A stretch of DNA of 64,000 nt from Alphaproteobacteria bacterium. GTDB lineage: Bacteria; Pseudomonadota; Alphaproteobacteria; UBA7887. The stretch is from positions 1 to 64,000 of the forward strand of contig JASLYQ010000001.1 in NCBI GenBank assembly GCA_030739735.1, read 5' to 3'. Within the stretch, counting starts at the first letter, position 1; each line of letters begins with the position of its first letter. The notes under the pieces were generated by a model. It was given only the letters and a program-made list of their open reading frames with translations, made no database searches and had not been told where the DNA came from. Below are positions 53,861 through 63,398 of the stretch, piece after piece. Both the position numbers and the translations under genes were made by a program.

Positions 53861-54392
53861 CGAATTCCACCAACCAGGCATCGCTGTGGCGCACCAGACA
53901 CGTAAGCGACAGCGGATCGATGCGTAACGATAGGGCACCTGCGGGCGTGAGATCCAATGCCTTGGCGAGTGCAGCACGGATCGGCCCAGCGTGTGCCACA
54001 ACGAGAATCTCGGCCCCTTCGATACGGTCAATTGCTGCGCCGACGCGCGCCAACACATCGATGAAGCTTTCGCCGCCGGGCGGACGCAAGGTGGCCGGGG
54101 ACGACAAATCGATATCGATGTGCTCGTAAAGCTGCCCTTCCCAGGCGCCAAAGTCCTGTTCGGCAAAGGCTGGCTCGGCATCGGCAAGCGCGAAGCCGGG
54201 CAAGGCCGCAAAAGTGCGTCTGGCACGCAGGCGCGGGCTGGTCAGACAAATGGCGGTATCCGGCAGAAGCGCTGAAACCCGTGCCAGGGTCGCGGGGTCC
54301 GGGTCGAGACAGTCCACATCGCTGGAGCCGACGCATACACCCTTGCCGACCGCACTCGCCGCATGGCGCAGCCACCACCAACGGCTGCTCAT
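53850..54392 (-). CDS. cobC: Histidine-phosphatase family, probable alpha-ribazole phosphatase
   Basis: 180 aa. The phosphohistidine motif reads LRHAAS, where many relatives have RHGE. LTSPRLRARRTFAAL, EQDFGAWEGQ, PPGGESFIDVLARV and VVAHAGPIRA complete the branch-1 phosphoglycerate-mutase fold. In a cobalamin cluster it most likely removes phosphate from alpha-ribazole phosphate or adenosylcobalamin phosphate. It overlaps the aminotransferase-like gene by ATGA. Confidence 0.83.
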   Translation of the reverse strand: MSSRWWWLRHAASAVGKGVCVGSSDVDCLDPDPATLARVSALLPDTAICLTSPRLRARRTFAALPGFALADAEPAFAEQDFGAWEGQLYEHIDIDLSSPATLRPPGGESFIDVLARVGAAIDRIEGAEILVVAHAGPIRAALAKALDLTPAGALSLRIDPLSLTCLVRHSDAWLVEFVNR

Positions 54393-55372
54393 GCTAGAGC
54401 CTTCTCAAGACGGGCCAGCGATGTTCTACATCCAGGCAGACCGAAGCGCAGCCATCCGGGTTGCTCGACAAAGCGCCGCACCAGGATACCGTGATTCCCT
54501 AGGCGCTCGAACACGGCATCAGCTTGGTGGCTTTCGACGAGGCGGAACAGGTCAGTGCCGCCGACAACGCCAAGACCAGCTTTGGCGAGAACGGCATCGA
54601 GCGCGGAAATCTCGCCAGTCAGTTGCCCACGCATAGCATCGGCCCATGCGGCATCCGCGAGCGCCTCTCGCCCCACCGCCACCGCCGGGCCGCTCACGGG
54701 CCAGGGTCCAAAGGCTTCGCGAACTCGCGCCGTCACGTCTGGTGCGGCAACGGCAAAGCCGAGGCGTAAGCCGGGGAGCCCGTAGAACTTGCCGAAGGAG
54801 CGCATCACCAACGTTTGTCCGGAGACCCGCCCGGCAAGGCTGAACTCCGACGCCACGTCAGTATAGGATTCGTCAATCACTACGCGCCCGGCGAGTTCCG
54901 CCAGCAAATCCGGTGCGTGACACGTGCCATCGGGATTGTTCGGATTGGTGACGACGATGGTGTCGAAACGATTCACAAGGTTGGATATGCCGCTAACAAT
55001 CTCAACCGCATGTCCAGCAGCCGCCCAGGCGCGCGCATGCTCTGCATAGGTTGGCCCGACCACCGCTACGCGTCCCGGATCGCACAGGCGCGGTAGCAAC
55101 TGGATGAGCGCCTGGACACCCGGCACCGCTGCAACGTTCTCCACGCCTGCCGCGCCATAGCAGACCGCGGCCACCTCATTCAGCGCAGCGATATCCACCG
55201 ACTCCGGCAGACGCGTCCAGACCGTATCGCAGGGCGCCGAAAAGGGATACGCGTGGGGATTGATGCCGGTGCTAAGGTCGAGCCAGGGCGCGCCAGCGGC
55301 CGGAAAACGGCGCCTAGCCCAGGCCAGTTCGCCGCCATGGGCGGGATCGTCAGCCAGCGATCCCGCTGCCAC
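54389..55372 (-). CDS. cobD: Threonine-phosphate decarboxylase-like PLP enzyme of cobalamin synthesis
   Basis: 327 aa aminotransferase fold. WLDLSTGINPHAYPF at the start, VTNPNNPDGT, VVIDESYTD and the PLP lysine in RSFGKFYGLPGLRLGFA are typical of CobD/CobC-type enzymes that supply aminopropanol phosphate. Called CobC in the Pseudomonas scheme. It starts at GTG 55372, one base after the cytochrome c stop, so it may share the copper operon transcript. Confidence 0.88.
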   Translation of the reverse strand: MAAGSLADDPAHGGELAWARRRFPAAGAPWLDLSTGINPHAYPFSAPCDTVWTRLPESVDIAALNEVAAVCYGAAGVENVAAVPGVQALIQLLPRLCDPGRVAVVGPTYAEHARAWAAAGHAVEIVSGISNLVNRFDTIVVTNPNNPDGTCHAPDLLAELAGRVVIDESYTDVASEFSLAGRVSGQTLVMRSFGKFYGLPGLRLGFAVAAPDVTARVREAFGPWPVSGPAVAVGREALADAAWADAMRGQLTGEISALDAVLAKAGLGVVGGTDLFRLVESHQADAVFERLGNHGILVRRFVEQPGWLRFGLPGCRTSLARLEKALA

Positions 55373-55373
55373 C

Positions 55374-55826
55374 TCAGTAGCCTCCGCGCTGGTTAATCTC
55401 GTCGTGACGTTGGCGCACCTCGAGTGGCCAGCTCTCTTTTATGAAAGAGAGTACGGCAACGATATCGTCGTCACTCAAGATCTTGCTGTAGCCGGGCATA
55501 TCGCTTTGATAGTCATTGCCGACGAGCGCTGCCGTGCCGTGCTTGGTGATGGCGAAGAGATCCGCGTCCGTATGGTGCCAGGTATGCCCGGCCTCGTCAT
55601 GGGGCGGCGCGGGCATCCGGCCGTTGGGCAGCTTCTCGCCCCAGTTTGGCTGACCCTGGAGCGCATCGCCATGGCAGCTTGCGCAGACTTCAGTGTATAT
55701 CTCGGCACCGCGCGCGGTAATTGCCGGATCGTCCGGCTTCAGCAACGTGCCGTCATCGCACAAAATCCACCAGGCAGCGCCGGCAGATGCTACAACAGCC
55801 AGGGAGATAACGAGCCTGTACGTCAA
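55374..55826 (-). CDS. Monoheme cytochrome c
   Basis: 150 aa. A signal/anchor segment (YRLVISLAVVASAGAAWWIL) is followed by the heme site CASCH and a distal methionine in QSDMPGYSKIL, which is a small class I cytochrome c with a loop of several His residues (GHTWHHTDADLF). It is exported and probably stays membrane-anchored. ATG/stop overlap couples it to the CueR-like gene. Cytochromes of this type often follow copA or CueR-type genes; a role in copper handling or electron transfer to an oxidase is possible. Confidence 0.88.
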   Translation of the reverse strand: MTYRLVISLAVVASAGAAWWILCDDGTLLKPDDPAITARGAEIYTEVCASCHGDALQGQPNWGEKLPNGRMPAPPHDEAGHTWHHTDADLFAITKHGTAALVGNDYQSDMPGYSKILSDDDIVAVLSFIKESWPLEVRQRHDEINQRGGY

Positions 55827-56224
55827 TGTTCTGAGCCCGCCTCACCGGCCAGACCGTCGAAGATTGGACAAACGGACATCTCGTCGCCACGGCAGGCGCA
55901 ACCCAGACGGGCGAGCACGCCGCGCAGACTTTGTAGGCCGGCGAATTTGTCGTCTATCTCGGCAAAATATGTTCCGACAATACTCTTAACGTTGACCGAG
56001 ACACGCTCCCTGTCTTCGTAGAGTATGAGCAGTAAGAGGGAGTCACCGATGGAAAGGCTGAGATTGCGGGCGCGCTGCAGGACGCAGAACTCGTGCATAT
56101 CGCAAGAATCGTAAGTCCCACAACCATTAGTCCAGCGCTCTGAAACAACCAAATTGACATCTTCATCATGGCGGATGGTTCGGGCGCTAAGGCCTGATTG
56201 CTGTCCCGCCTGGCCAAGATTCAT
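55823..56224 (-). CDS. Diverged MerR-family copper regulator (CueR/HmrR type)
   Basis: 133 aa. The C-terminal metal loop is intact: CRGDEMSVC has the C-x7-C spacing of CueR, followed by PIFDGLAG. The N-terminal helix-turn-helix opens [19 protein letters not shown], but the next positions, usually YYEEIGL, read DEDVNLV, and the following wing lacks several conserved arginines ([10 protein letters not shown] instead of a GYRxYDERD type). So copper sensing looks kept while DNA binding looks altered. It is coupled by ATGA to the end of copA, an unusual order for this regulator. It could be functional with changed specificity or a decaying gene. Confidence 0.75.
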   Translation of the reverse strand: MNLGQAGQQSGLSARTIRHDEDVNLVVSERWTNGCGTYDSCDMHEFCVLQRARNLSLSIGDSLLLLILYEDRERVSVNVKSIVGTYFAEIDDKFAGLQSLRGVLARLGCACRGDEMSVCPIFDGLAGEAGSEH

Positions 56225-58506
56225 AGGCTTGCTCTCCTCAGCCGCGACGCGTTGCTAATAACCGAGACCGAACTCAGGCTCATCGCCGCGGCAGCGATCA
56301 TCGGGCTCAGCAGAAGCCCAATCACAGGATAAAGCGCGCCCGCCGCGATGGGTACCCCGAGCGCATTGTAAAAAAACGCGAAAAACAGGTTCTGGCGGAT
56401 ATTGGCCATAGTGGCGCGGCTCAGGCGACGGGCACGCACGATGCCGAGCAGGTCTCCCTTCACCAGAGTTACGCCGGCGCTCTCGATGGCGATATCAGTG
56501 CCGCTGCCCATGGCGATGCCTACATCAGCTTGTGCCAATGCCGGAGCGTCGTTGACACCGTCGCCGGCCATGGCCACGACGCGCCCATCTGCCTGCAAAC
56601 ACCGGATGACTTCACTCTTGCGCTCTGGCAACACTTCGGCCTCGACTTCCGCAATGCCAAGTTCCCGCGCCACGGCCTCAGCCGCGCCGCGGCCATCCCC
56701 GCTCAGCATAACCACACGCAGGCCCTCCTCGCGCAGAGCTTCGAGCGCTGCCGGGGTTGTTGCCTTGATCGGATCAGCAACGGCGATTAGCCCAGCCGCA
56801 GTGCCATCGATAGCCACGAACATGATCGTCGCGCCTTCGGGCGGGTGCTCAGACAAACCGGTAATATCGATACCGAGGTGACCCATTAGCGCTGCGTTAC
56901 CGAGGCCACAGGCCATGCCCTCGACCTTTCCACTCACGCCCTTGCCGGTGACGGAGACAAAATCTAAGGGCCCGGTCAGCACCAGGCCGCGCTGCTTCGC
57001 GGCGTCGACAATGGTGGTGGCCAATGGATGCTCGCTGGCGCGCTCCAGACTTGCGGCGAGCCGCAGCAGCCGGTCCTCATCGCCGTCAAGGGCGACGACT
57101 TGGCGCAGTCGTGGTACGCCCTCGGTAAGGGTACCTGTCTTGTCAACCACGAGCGTGTCTACGCCCTCCAGGCGCTCAAGCGCTTCGGCATTACGAATTA
57201 GGACGCCCATGCTTGCACCGCGGCCGGCGCCAACCATGATCGACATAGGCGTAGCCAAGCCGAGGGCGCAGGGGCAGGCAATGATTAGTACAGATACCGC
57301 CGCCACCAGCCCGTACGCGAGCGCCGGCGGCGGGCCCCATATAGCCCAGGCGGCAAAAGCGAGAACAGACCAGACGAGCACGGCGGGCACAAAATAACCC
57401 GCGACCGTGTCGGCCACGTGCTGGATCGGCGCGCGGCTGCGCCGCACCTCACCCACCATACGTACGATGCGCGCCAGCAGGGTCTTGTCACCAACCGCCT
57501 CGGCCCGCATGACCAAGCCACCCGCGCCGTTTAGCGTACCGCCAACGAGTGTGTCGCCAGCACGCTTCTCAACCGGAATGGATTCACCCGTAACCATAGA
57601 TTCGTCAACCGCGCTACTGCCTTCGAGAACGATGCCATCGACGGGCACGCTTTCACCTGGTCGGATGCGCAAGCGGTCGTCCTTATGTACGAGTGCCAGC
57701 GGCACCGTCTCTTCCTCGCCGTTGCCGAGACGCAACGCGGTCTTGGGTGCCAGGTCGAGCAAAGCGCGCACGGCATCGCCTGTGCGCTCACGAGCGCGTA
57801 GCTCCAGCACTTGGCCGAGCAGAACCAGTGTCGTAATCACCGCCGCCGCTTCGAAATAGAGCCCGACGGCGCCGCCGTAACGAAAGCCCTCGGGAAAGGC
57901 ACCCGGCACCACCACCGCGACCAGGCTATAGAGGTACGTGGTGCCCGTGCCGATGGCGATTAGCGTGAACATATTGAGGTTGCCGGTGACCAGAGAACGC
58001 CAGCCGCGCACCAGAAACGGCCAACCCGCCCACAACGCAACCGGCGTCGCCAAGGCTAGCTGTATCCAAGCATTCCAAGTCCCGGACAGCAGCTTACCGA
58101 CCACCATCTCGCCCATGGTAATGGTGAAAAGCGGTACGGTCAGCACCGCCGCAACCCAAAACCGCCGGGTCATATCGATAAGCTCGGGGTCGGGTGGGCG
58201 CTCCGCCGCCACCGTCACGGGCTCTAGCGCCATACCGCATTTCGGACACGGCGCCGGAACATCACTGTGCACCTCAGGGCACATCGGACAGAGATAGCCG
58301 CCAGGTGCAAGCGCGGCATCTCCGTCAAGCGCCTGCGGGTTTAGAAAGCCGTCTGGATCGGCGACGAAACGCTCAGCACAGCGGGCGCAGCAGAAATGAT
58401 AGACCGTGCCCCCATGCACCCGACTCGGCTTGCCAACCGTCGGGTCGACCGACATGCCGCAGACGGGATCGGTCTCTGTTTCTGGAATATCGGGATGCGG
58501 GTTCAC
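56221..58506 (-). CDS. copA: Copper-exporting P1B-type ATPase
   Basis: 761 aa. The N-terminus has a YHS-type metal site ([15 protein letters not shown]) and a heavy-metal-binding domain ([20 protein letters not shown]) instead of CxxC ferredoxin-like domains. The core has the TGES motif ([10 protein letters not shown]), the transmembrane CPC at 411-413, the phosphorylated aspartate D455 in [14 protein letters not shown] (SEHPLATT) and [10 protein letters not shown]. It expels Cu+ from the cytoplasm. The start is a GTG at 58506 with GGAG too close to it; the predicted promoter would start transcription almost at this codon. First gene of copA-cueR-like-cytochrome c. Confidence 0.92.
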   Translation of the reverse strand: MNPHPDIPETETDPVCGMSVDPTVGKPSRVHGGTVYHFCCARCAERFVADPDGFLNPQALDGDAALAPGGYLCPMCPEVHSDVPAPCPKCGMALEPVTVAAERPPDPELIDMTRRFWVAAVLTVPLFTITMGEMVVGKLLSGTWNAWIQLALATPVALWAGWPFLVRGWRSLVTGNLNMFTLIAIGTGTTYLYSLVAVVVPGAFPEGFRYGGAVGLYFEAAAVITTLVLLGQVLELRARERTGDAVRALLDLAPKTALRLGNGEEETVPLALVHKDDRLRIRPGESVPVDGIVLEGSSAVDESMVTGESIPVEKRAGDTLVGGTLNGAGGLVMRAEAVGDKTLLARIVRMVGEVRRSRAPIQHVADTVAGYFVPAVLVWSVLAFAAWAIWGPPPALAYGLVAAVSVLIIACPCALGLATPMSIMVGAGRGASMGVLIRNAEALERLEGVDTLVVDKTGTLTEGVPRLRQVVALDGDEDRLLRLAASLERASEHPLATTIVDAAKQRGLVLTGPLDFVSVTGKGVSGKVEGMACGLGNAALMGHLGIDITGLSEHPPEGATIMFVAIDGTAAGLIAVADPIKATTPAALEALREEGLRVVMLSGDGRGAAEAVARELGIAEVEAEVLPERKSEVIRCLQADGRVVAMAGDGVNDAPALAQADVGIAMGSGTDIAIESAGVTLVKGDLLGIVRARRLSRATMANIRQNLFFAFFYNALGVPIAAGALYPVIGLLLSPMIAAAAMSLSSVSVISNASRLRRASL

Positions 58507-58512
58507 ACTCCA

Positions 58513-58543
58513 GATATAAAGGTTGCAGTTACAGTAAGGTCAA
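58513..58543 (-). promoter_or_regulatory. MerR-type copA promoter with 19-bp spacer
   Basis: On the minus strand TTGACC (58543-58538) and TATATC (58518-58513) are separated by exactly 19 bases, the overlong spacer that MerR-family regulators compensate by twisting DNA. The operator is lopsided: the left half ACCTTAC matches the CueR half-site ACCTTCC at 6 of 7, while the right half GCAACCT matches GGAAGGT at only 4 of 7. The start of transcription would fall near 58506. Confidence 0.5.
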
Positions 58544-58666
58544 GGGCGAAACTCGGACGTCGTATGTCACCATCCACCATGGCGGTGGCTAATTTCAGCT
58601 GAATGTCCCAGTGCTGCGCCCCAGCGGCAGGGTGTTCATAGATACATGTAGCACCAATGAAATGGA

Positions 58667-59668
58667 TCAGGGGGCGAGATTTTTAGCCGCAGCGAGAAGC
58701 TCGGCGCCGAGATTCCCTGCTTTAGCCAGATAGGCATCGCGCAGCGGTACCGTGGCCTGTTGCCAGGCCGCGAGCTCCGCCTCACTCAAATGATGGACGG
58801 CCATGCCGTTGGCGATGGCGGTCTCCAGTGCCGCGACCTCGATCGCGGCAAAGCCGCCTCGCAGTTCCTGCTCCACCGCCACGGCAGCGTCGTGCAGAAT
58901 AACTTGCTGACCTTCGTCGAGGCTCTGCCAGAAACGCTCGTTGATCAGCACCACGAACTCGATTGCCGAATGGTTGGTCAGGGTCAGCGAACCCAGCACC
59001 TGGTAAAGCTTGCGATCGGCCACCGTTAGAAGACCCGTCATGCCGCCATCGACGGTGCCGCGCTCATAGGCCAGAAATTGCCGCGAGCCGGAAACGTTCG
59101 TAGCCGCGCCGCCAAGCGTGTTGACGAAGGCCTCGAGCGCCTTGCCAAAGGTGCGGATCTTGAGACCGCGCAACGCGTCCGGCAGGCGCGCCGGCTCGTC
59201 CTGTTTCAACATCACAATGGACATGCCATAGGGCTGCCACCACAGTGGCCGCGCGCCCTTAGCGGCCATCGCCGCATCGAGGGGACCGCGCACGGGTGAA
59301 CCCGGTGCCGTCGCCGCTTTTACGAGCGCCGGCGTGTTGAACAAGAACGGGACCGTGAAGATATCGACCGCGGGAATAGTGCCGGCGAACCGCGCCAGCG
59401 ACGACACGCCCATCTCGATCTGACCCGAAGCAACCGCTGTCGGCACCTCGCGGTCGGTAAAAAGTTGGGCGCTGGGATAGATCTCGACGCGCAAGCTTCC
59501 GTCGCTGGACGCCTCAACGCGCTCCTTGAAGGCGACGAGGTTCTGTCCGAGCGGCGTCGTGATCGGCAGCTGCAGAGTGATGCGCAGAGTTTCCGCCGCC
59601 TGGCCGGCACTGGCCGCAACGCCAAGCACCGCCACCAACAGACCCAGCCATACGACGTGGCGGATCAC
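58667..59668 (-). CDS. TRAP transporter substrate-binding protein (DctP family), copy 3
   Basis: 333 aa. A Sec signal peptide (MIRHVVWLGLLVAVLGVAAS, cleavage near GQAA) precedes ETLRITLQLPITTPLGQNLV. The DctP landmarks are RVEIYPSAQLFTDREVPTAV, LRGLKIRTFGKALEAFV and GTVDGGMTGLLTVADRKLY. It resembles binding proteins for C4-dicarboxylate-like or aromatic acids. The gene overlaps the end of the transglutaminase-like gene by four bases. No permease genes are near. Confidence 0.9.
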   Translation of the reverse strand: MIRHVVWLGLLVAVLGVAASAGQAAETLRITLQLPITTPLGQNLVAFKERVEASSDGSLRVEIYPSAQLFTDREVPTAVASGQIEMGVSSLARFAGTIPAVDIFTVPFLFNTPALVKAATAPGSPVRGPLDAAMAAKGARPLWWQPYGMSIVMLKQDEPARLPDALRGLKIRTFGKALEAFVNTLGGAATNVSGSRQFLAYERGTVDGGMTGLLTVADRKLYQVLGSLTLTNHSAIEFVVLINERFWQSLDEGQQVILHDAAVAVEQELRGGFAAIEVAALETAIANGMAVHHLSEAELAAWQQATVPLRDAYLAKAGNLGAELLAAAKNLAP

Positions 59669-60369
59669 TCGCGCTCCGCCGCCGCCTCAGCGTGGAAGTC
59701 GCCATCCTTGACCGCGAATCCGCTGTCAACCATGTCACGCCTATATGTGGCGAACCAGACAGTCCGGATCTCGTCATAGGGCACATCGACATAGGTGCCT
59801 CGCTGGCGGATATATTCCATGTGCTTGCGCCCAGCGATATCGTATGGGTGGAAAAGCGAGTCCGTGCGCCCGTCAAATTCGAGCGTCTTCACGCCGAAGC
59901 GATCGCATAGCGTCTTGTTGAAAGCCGGCGTCGCCTTCACCCAGCGGCCCTCGATAAGCAGATCGGTATAGCCGTGAAAGACGAAGAGATCGCTTCCCAT
60001 GATCTCGCACAGCTTTTGCGTCACCAGATGGTTGCGTACATCGCCATAGCCAACCCTGGCGGCGAGCCCCATGGCACGGGCGCAAGCTGCCAGCAGTGCC
60101 GCCTTGGTGATACAAAAGCCCTTGCGCGCCGCCAGGCAGGCGCTGGCGTGAAAGCCTTCGGGTGTGGTCGGCACGCCATAGGGGTCGTACAGCAGATCGT
60201 CGCGCACCGCGTAATAGAGCCGGCAGGCAATATCCACTTCGTCTTTGGCGTCGCCGGCTGCCTCGGCCGCGTAGGCCTTAATGGTCGGATGATCACTATC
60301 GATGAAACGGCCGGGCGCCAGATAGGGGGCCAAGTTTTCAGTGTTCACCACTGCCGTGCTAGTCGCCAT
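59665..60369 (-). CDS. Transglutaminase-like (bacterial) protein
   Basis: 234 aa. The papain-like core is visible: ARKGFCITKAALLAACARAM with the nucleophilic cysteine, FVFHGYTDLLIEGRWVKATP with the histidine, and a following acidic position (TLEFDGRTD). It has no obvious signal peptide, although many relatives act outside the cytoplasm. It is translationally coupled to the TRAP binding protein. A cysteine-peptidase or amidase role on an imported compound is a guess from context. It is divergent from the MetE-like gene (91 bases apart). Confidence 0.82.
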   Translation of the reverse strand: MATSTAVVNTENLAPYLAPGRFIDSDHPTIKAYAAEAAGDAKDEVDIACRLYYAVRDDLLYDPYGVPTTPEGFHASACLAARKGFCITKAALLAACARAMGLAARVGYGDVRNHLVTQKLCEIMGSDLFVFHGYTDLLIEGRWVKATPAFNKTLCDRFGVKTLEFDGRTDSLFHPYDIAGRKHMEYIRQRGTYVDVPYDEIRTVWFATYRRDMVDSGFAVKDGDFHAEAAAERE

Positions 60370-60460
60370 GGTTTTCGCGCGTTTTTCTGGTTATACCCGA
60401 CTCGGGCGCGCCAACCTGACCGCAGTGGCGCGCCACGTCAAGCGATGCCGGGAGTGAGCC

Positions 60461-61564
60461 ATGTCCGAAGACCGCCTGCCTTTTCACGCCGAACACATCG
60501 GCAGCCTGTTGCGTCCGGCAGCGCTGAAACGCGCCAATGCCGCGCGCAAAGACGATCCGGCGACCTATGAGGCGACGCTGAAAGCGGCAACGGCTGAGGC
60601 CATCCGCATGCAGACAGAGGTCGGGCTGCGCTCTATCAGCGACGGCGAGTTTCGCCGCGCCTCTTGGTTTTCCGCCTTTTTTGAGGCGATGCCCGGCTCC
60701 TTCGGCTCCACGCCATCACGGTTTTGCTTCCACGACAAGGACGACGGCGAGCACAGCTGGCCGACCTGTTGCGCCACAGCGCGGATCCGCCGCGAAGGTG
60801 GCATCACGCTCAGCGAATACGAAGCCATCCGCAGCCAAACCGACCGTTTACCCAAGGTCACCATGCCAACGCCGTCGGCCTTTCACTTTTTTGCGGGGCG
60901 CGAGTGCGCGAACAGCTTGATCTATCCCGACCTGGACGAGTTCTGGGAGGACCTAGTGGCGGTCTATCGTAAGGAGATCGCGGCATTGCACGAAGCCGGC
61001 GCGCAGTACGTTCAGCTCGACGAGGTGCCACTGGCGATGCTTTGCGACCCTACCATCCGCGAGCAGCTCAAGAGTTTCGGCGAGAACCCGGAGACACTGA
61101 CCAAGCTCTACGTGGATGTTGTAAACCGCGCCATTGCGAAGCGCCCGGATGGTATGCATGTGGGGATCCACCTTTGCCGCGGCAATTTCCGGGGCCGTTG
61201 GATGGCCTCGGGCGGCTATGGTCCGGTCGCGCAAGAGCTGTTCAATACATTGAAGGTCGATTCTTTCTTTCTCGAATATGACAGCGAGCGGGCGGGCGAC
61301 TTCTCGCCACTAGCCGAAGTGCCGGCTGACAGGATCGTCGTGCTCGGCCTCGTCGGCACAAAGACGCCAAAGCTGGAAGAGATTGAAGCGCTGGCCAAGC
61401 GTGTCGACGAAGCGACGCGTTACATCCCCCTCGAGCGACTGTGCCTCAGCCCTCAATGCGGCTTTGCCAGTGTTGCGGGTGGCAACCCTATCACGGAGAA
61501 CGACCAACGCGCGAAGTTGGCACGCGTAGTCCAGACCGCGGAGCTAGTCTGGGGCGAGGCTTAG
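60461..61564 (+). CDS. MetE-C-terminal-domain-like zinc methyltransferase
   Basis: 367 aa, matching only the catalytic half of cobalamin-independent methionine synthase. HAEHIGSLLRPAALKRA, ISDGEFRRASW, QLDEVPLAML and the zinc-ligand segments IHLCRGNFRGRW (H, C), LEYDSERAGDF (E) and LSPQCGF (C) are in order. Such stand-alone proteins transfer methyl groups to thiols from donors other than folate, or act on small xenobiotics. Divergent from the transglutaminase-like/TRAP pair. True MetE function is unlikely without the N-terminal half. Confidence 0.85.
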   Translation: MSEDRLPFHAEHIGSLLRPAALKRANAARKDDPATYEATLKAATAEAIRMQTEVGLRSISDGEFRRASWFSAFFEAMPGSFGSTPSRFCFHDKDDGEHSWPTCCATARIRREGGITLSEYEAIRSQTDRLPKVTMPTPSAFHFFAGRECANSLIYPDLDEFWEDLVAVYRKEIAALHEAGAQYVQLDEVPLAMLCDPTIREQLKSFGENPETLTKLYVDVVNRAIAKRPDGMHVGIHLCRGNFRGRWMASGGYGPVAQELFNTLKVDSFFLEYDSERAGDFSPLAEVPADRIVVLGLVGTKTPKLEEIEALAKRVDEATRYIPLERLCLSPQCGFASVAGGNPITENDQRAKLARVVQTAELVWGEA

Positions 61565-61663
61565 TACGGCACCAGAACGGCGGCGCCTTGCAGGCAGCCG
61601 TCGCGAAGATTGGCAAGGGCGGTGTTGCCTCTATCAGGGGGTAGCGGGTTATGGTTCACTTGA

Positions 61664-62770
61664 TTATCCCCAACGGCGCCGGACGTGCCGCATCAGGGTG
61701 ATAAGGGCATCAACGCCAGTGTCCGGCATGGCATTGTAGAGGCTAGCGCGCATGCCACCGATGGCCGAATGCCCTTTAAGATTGGCGAGGCCGCATTCGT
61801 CCGCAGCCCCTAGAAAGCGCGCTTCCAGCGCCCGGTCATGGATGCGAAAGCAGATATTGACCCGCGAGCGATCCTCGTGTGCAACGGGCCCTTCGTAGAA
61901 GTCGTCTGCATCGATTTCGCCATAGACCATGGTGCTGCGCCGCCGCGCTGCCGCTGCCATCGCCGTTAGACCGCCCTGGTCGACAATCCAGTCGAGCACC
62001 AGCCCGGCGAGATAGATGGGATAGGTCAGCGGCGTGTTGACCATGCTCTCGTTTCCCGCCTGCACAGTGTAGTCGAGCACGCTCGGGGTCTCGGGCCGCG
62101 CATGGCCAAGCAGGTCGTTGCGGATTAGCACCAGGACTAGCCCGGCCGGGCCGATGTTCTTTTGTGCTCCGGCATAGACCATGCCGTATTGCGCCACATC
62201 GAGCGGCCGTGTGAGAAAACTTGAGGTCATGTCGGTGATCAACGGTACGGCGCCGGTCTCGGGCAGCCAATGGAACTCGCTGCCCTCGGCGGTCTCGTTG
62301 TCGGTTATATGGCAATAAGCGGCAGCCGGATCGAGCTGCCAACTCGCCATGGCGGGGATGCGTGTGAAACTACTGTCGGTTCCGGTCGCGGCGATGCGAA
62401 TATCACCATAGCGGCGGCCCTCGCGGATCGCCTTACGTGCCCAATGGCCGGTCTCGGCATAATCTGCACTGGCGCCCGGCGGCAGCAGGTTGAGCGGTAA
62501 TAGAGAGAACTGGGTCGAGGCGCCGCCGTGCATTAGTAGTATGCTATAGCCCTTTGGCAGGTCGAGCAGTGTCGCCAGATTGTCACGAAAGCTTGCGACG
62601 ATGGAGCGGAAATTCTCGCCGGTAAATGGCATCTCCCAAACCGACATGCCGCTGCCGTGCCAGCTAAGCAACTCGTCGCGGGCACGCAGCAGCACCGGCT
62701 CCGGTAGCATGGTTGGCCCGGCGGCAAAGTTGTAGGCCACGCCCGATCGCTCTTCGGCCAAAACCGCCAT
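61664..62770 (-). CDS. serC: Phosphoserine aminotransferase
   Basis: 368 aa. YNFAAGPTMLPEPVLLRA, HGGASTQFSLLPLNLL, the PLP lysine in VYAGAQKNIGPAGLVLVLIR and the end GGMRASLYNAMPDTGVDALI are definitive of SerC. It makes phosphoserine from 3-phosphohydroxypyruvate for serine, and also acts in pyridoxine synthesis. serA is not next to it; instead it follows the PuuD-like gene by four bases on the same strand, an unusual neighbour. Confidence 0.96.
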   Translation of the reverse strand: MAVLAEERSGVAYNFAAGPTMLPEPVLLRARDELLSWHGSGMSVWEMPFTGENFRSIVASFRDNLATLLDLPKGYSILLMHGGASTQFSLLPLNLLPPGASADYAETGHWARKAIREGRRYGDIRIAATGTDSSFTRIPAMASWQLDPAAAYCHITDNETAEGSEFHWLPETGAVPLITDMTSSFLTRPLDVAQYGMVYAGAQKNIGPAGLVLVLIRNDLLGHARPETPSVLDYTVQAGNESMVNTPLTYPIYLAGLVLDWIVDQGGLTAMAAAARRRSTMVYGEIDADDFYEGPVAHEDRSRVNICFRIHDRALEARFLGAADECGLANLKGHSAIGGMRASLYNAMPDTGVDALITLMRHVRRRWG

Positions 62771-62774
62771 CTGC

Positions 62775-63398
62775 CTACTCGAAGATACCGGGGGCGTGGG
62801 GCGCCGCCACCATCAGCAGGATCAGCGGAATCGACAGGATCGTGTTGGTGCGGGCGCTGAGAAAGGTGATGCGCGAGCAGCGGATACGCTCCTCGTCAGG
62901 TGCCGAAACGAAGCCCAGCACTTTTTTCTGATGCGGCCACATGATCAGCCACAAGTTGGCCAACATGATTGTCCCTATCCACGTCGCAGCACCAATCGGC
63001 GCTGCATAGCCACTCAGCGTCAGCGCCTCGACCAGCATGCCCTCCTGGCGCCACAGCATGAGCATGCCGGTAACCCAAGCTACCACGGAGCTGTAACGGA
63101 AAATGGCATGCTCGCGTGTCTGTCGGCCCATATAGGACGAGGTCGTGACTTCTCCCTGATCTTGCGCCGGGTTCCAGGGACGAAATATCGGCACCAGGAC
63201 CAAACCGGCATAATTGTGGCCGATCCAGACCATACCGGCGAGCACGTGCAGCCAGCGTAGAACGGCATCAACGCTTGCAGCCTCCATGGCGCGCTCCAGA
63301 TCGGCGAGCTGATATTCGCCGAAGACGACCACCAATAACAATGAAAGCAGGAAGCCGGTCACCAGTGTGCCGGTAAAGGAGTCATGCGGCAGTTTCAT
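62775..63398 (-). CDS. PuuD-like (urate hydroxylase N-terminal domain family) membrane protein
   Basis: 207 aa with about six membrane segments. RWLHVLAGMVWIGHNYAGLV, FRYSSVVAWVTGMLML and MLANLWLIMWPHQKKVLG match the membrane part of PuuD-type proteins. The C-terminal cytochrome c domain of longer PuuD is absent. Conserved membrane histidines could bind heme. It overlaps the pqqE stop by four bases, suggesting a link to PQQ-dependent oxidation rather than urate. Function not established. Confidence 0.7.
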   Translation of the reverse strand: MKLPHDSFTGTLVTGFLLSLLLVVVFGEYQLADLERAMEAASVDAVLRWLHVLAGMVWIGHNYAGLVLVPIFRPWNPAQDQGEVTTSSYMGRQTREHAIFRYSSVVAWVTGMLMLWRQEGMLVEALTLSGYAAPIGAATWIGTIMLANLWLIMWPHQKKVLGFVSAPDEERIRCSRITFLSARTNTILSIPLILLMVAAPHAPGIFE

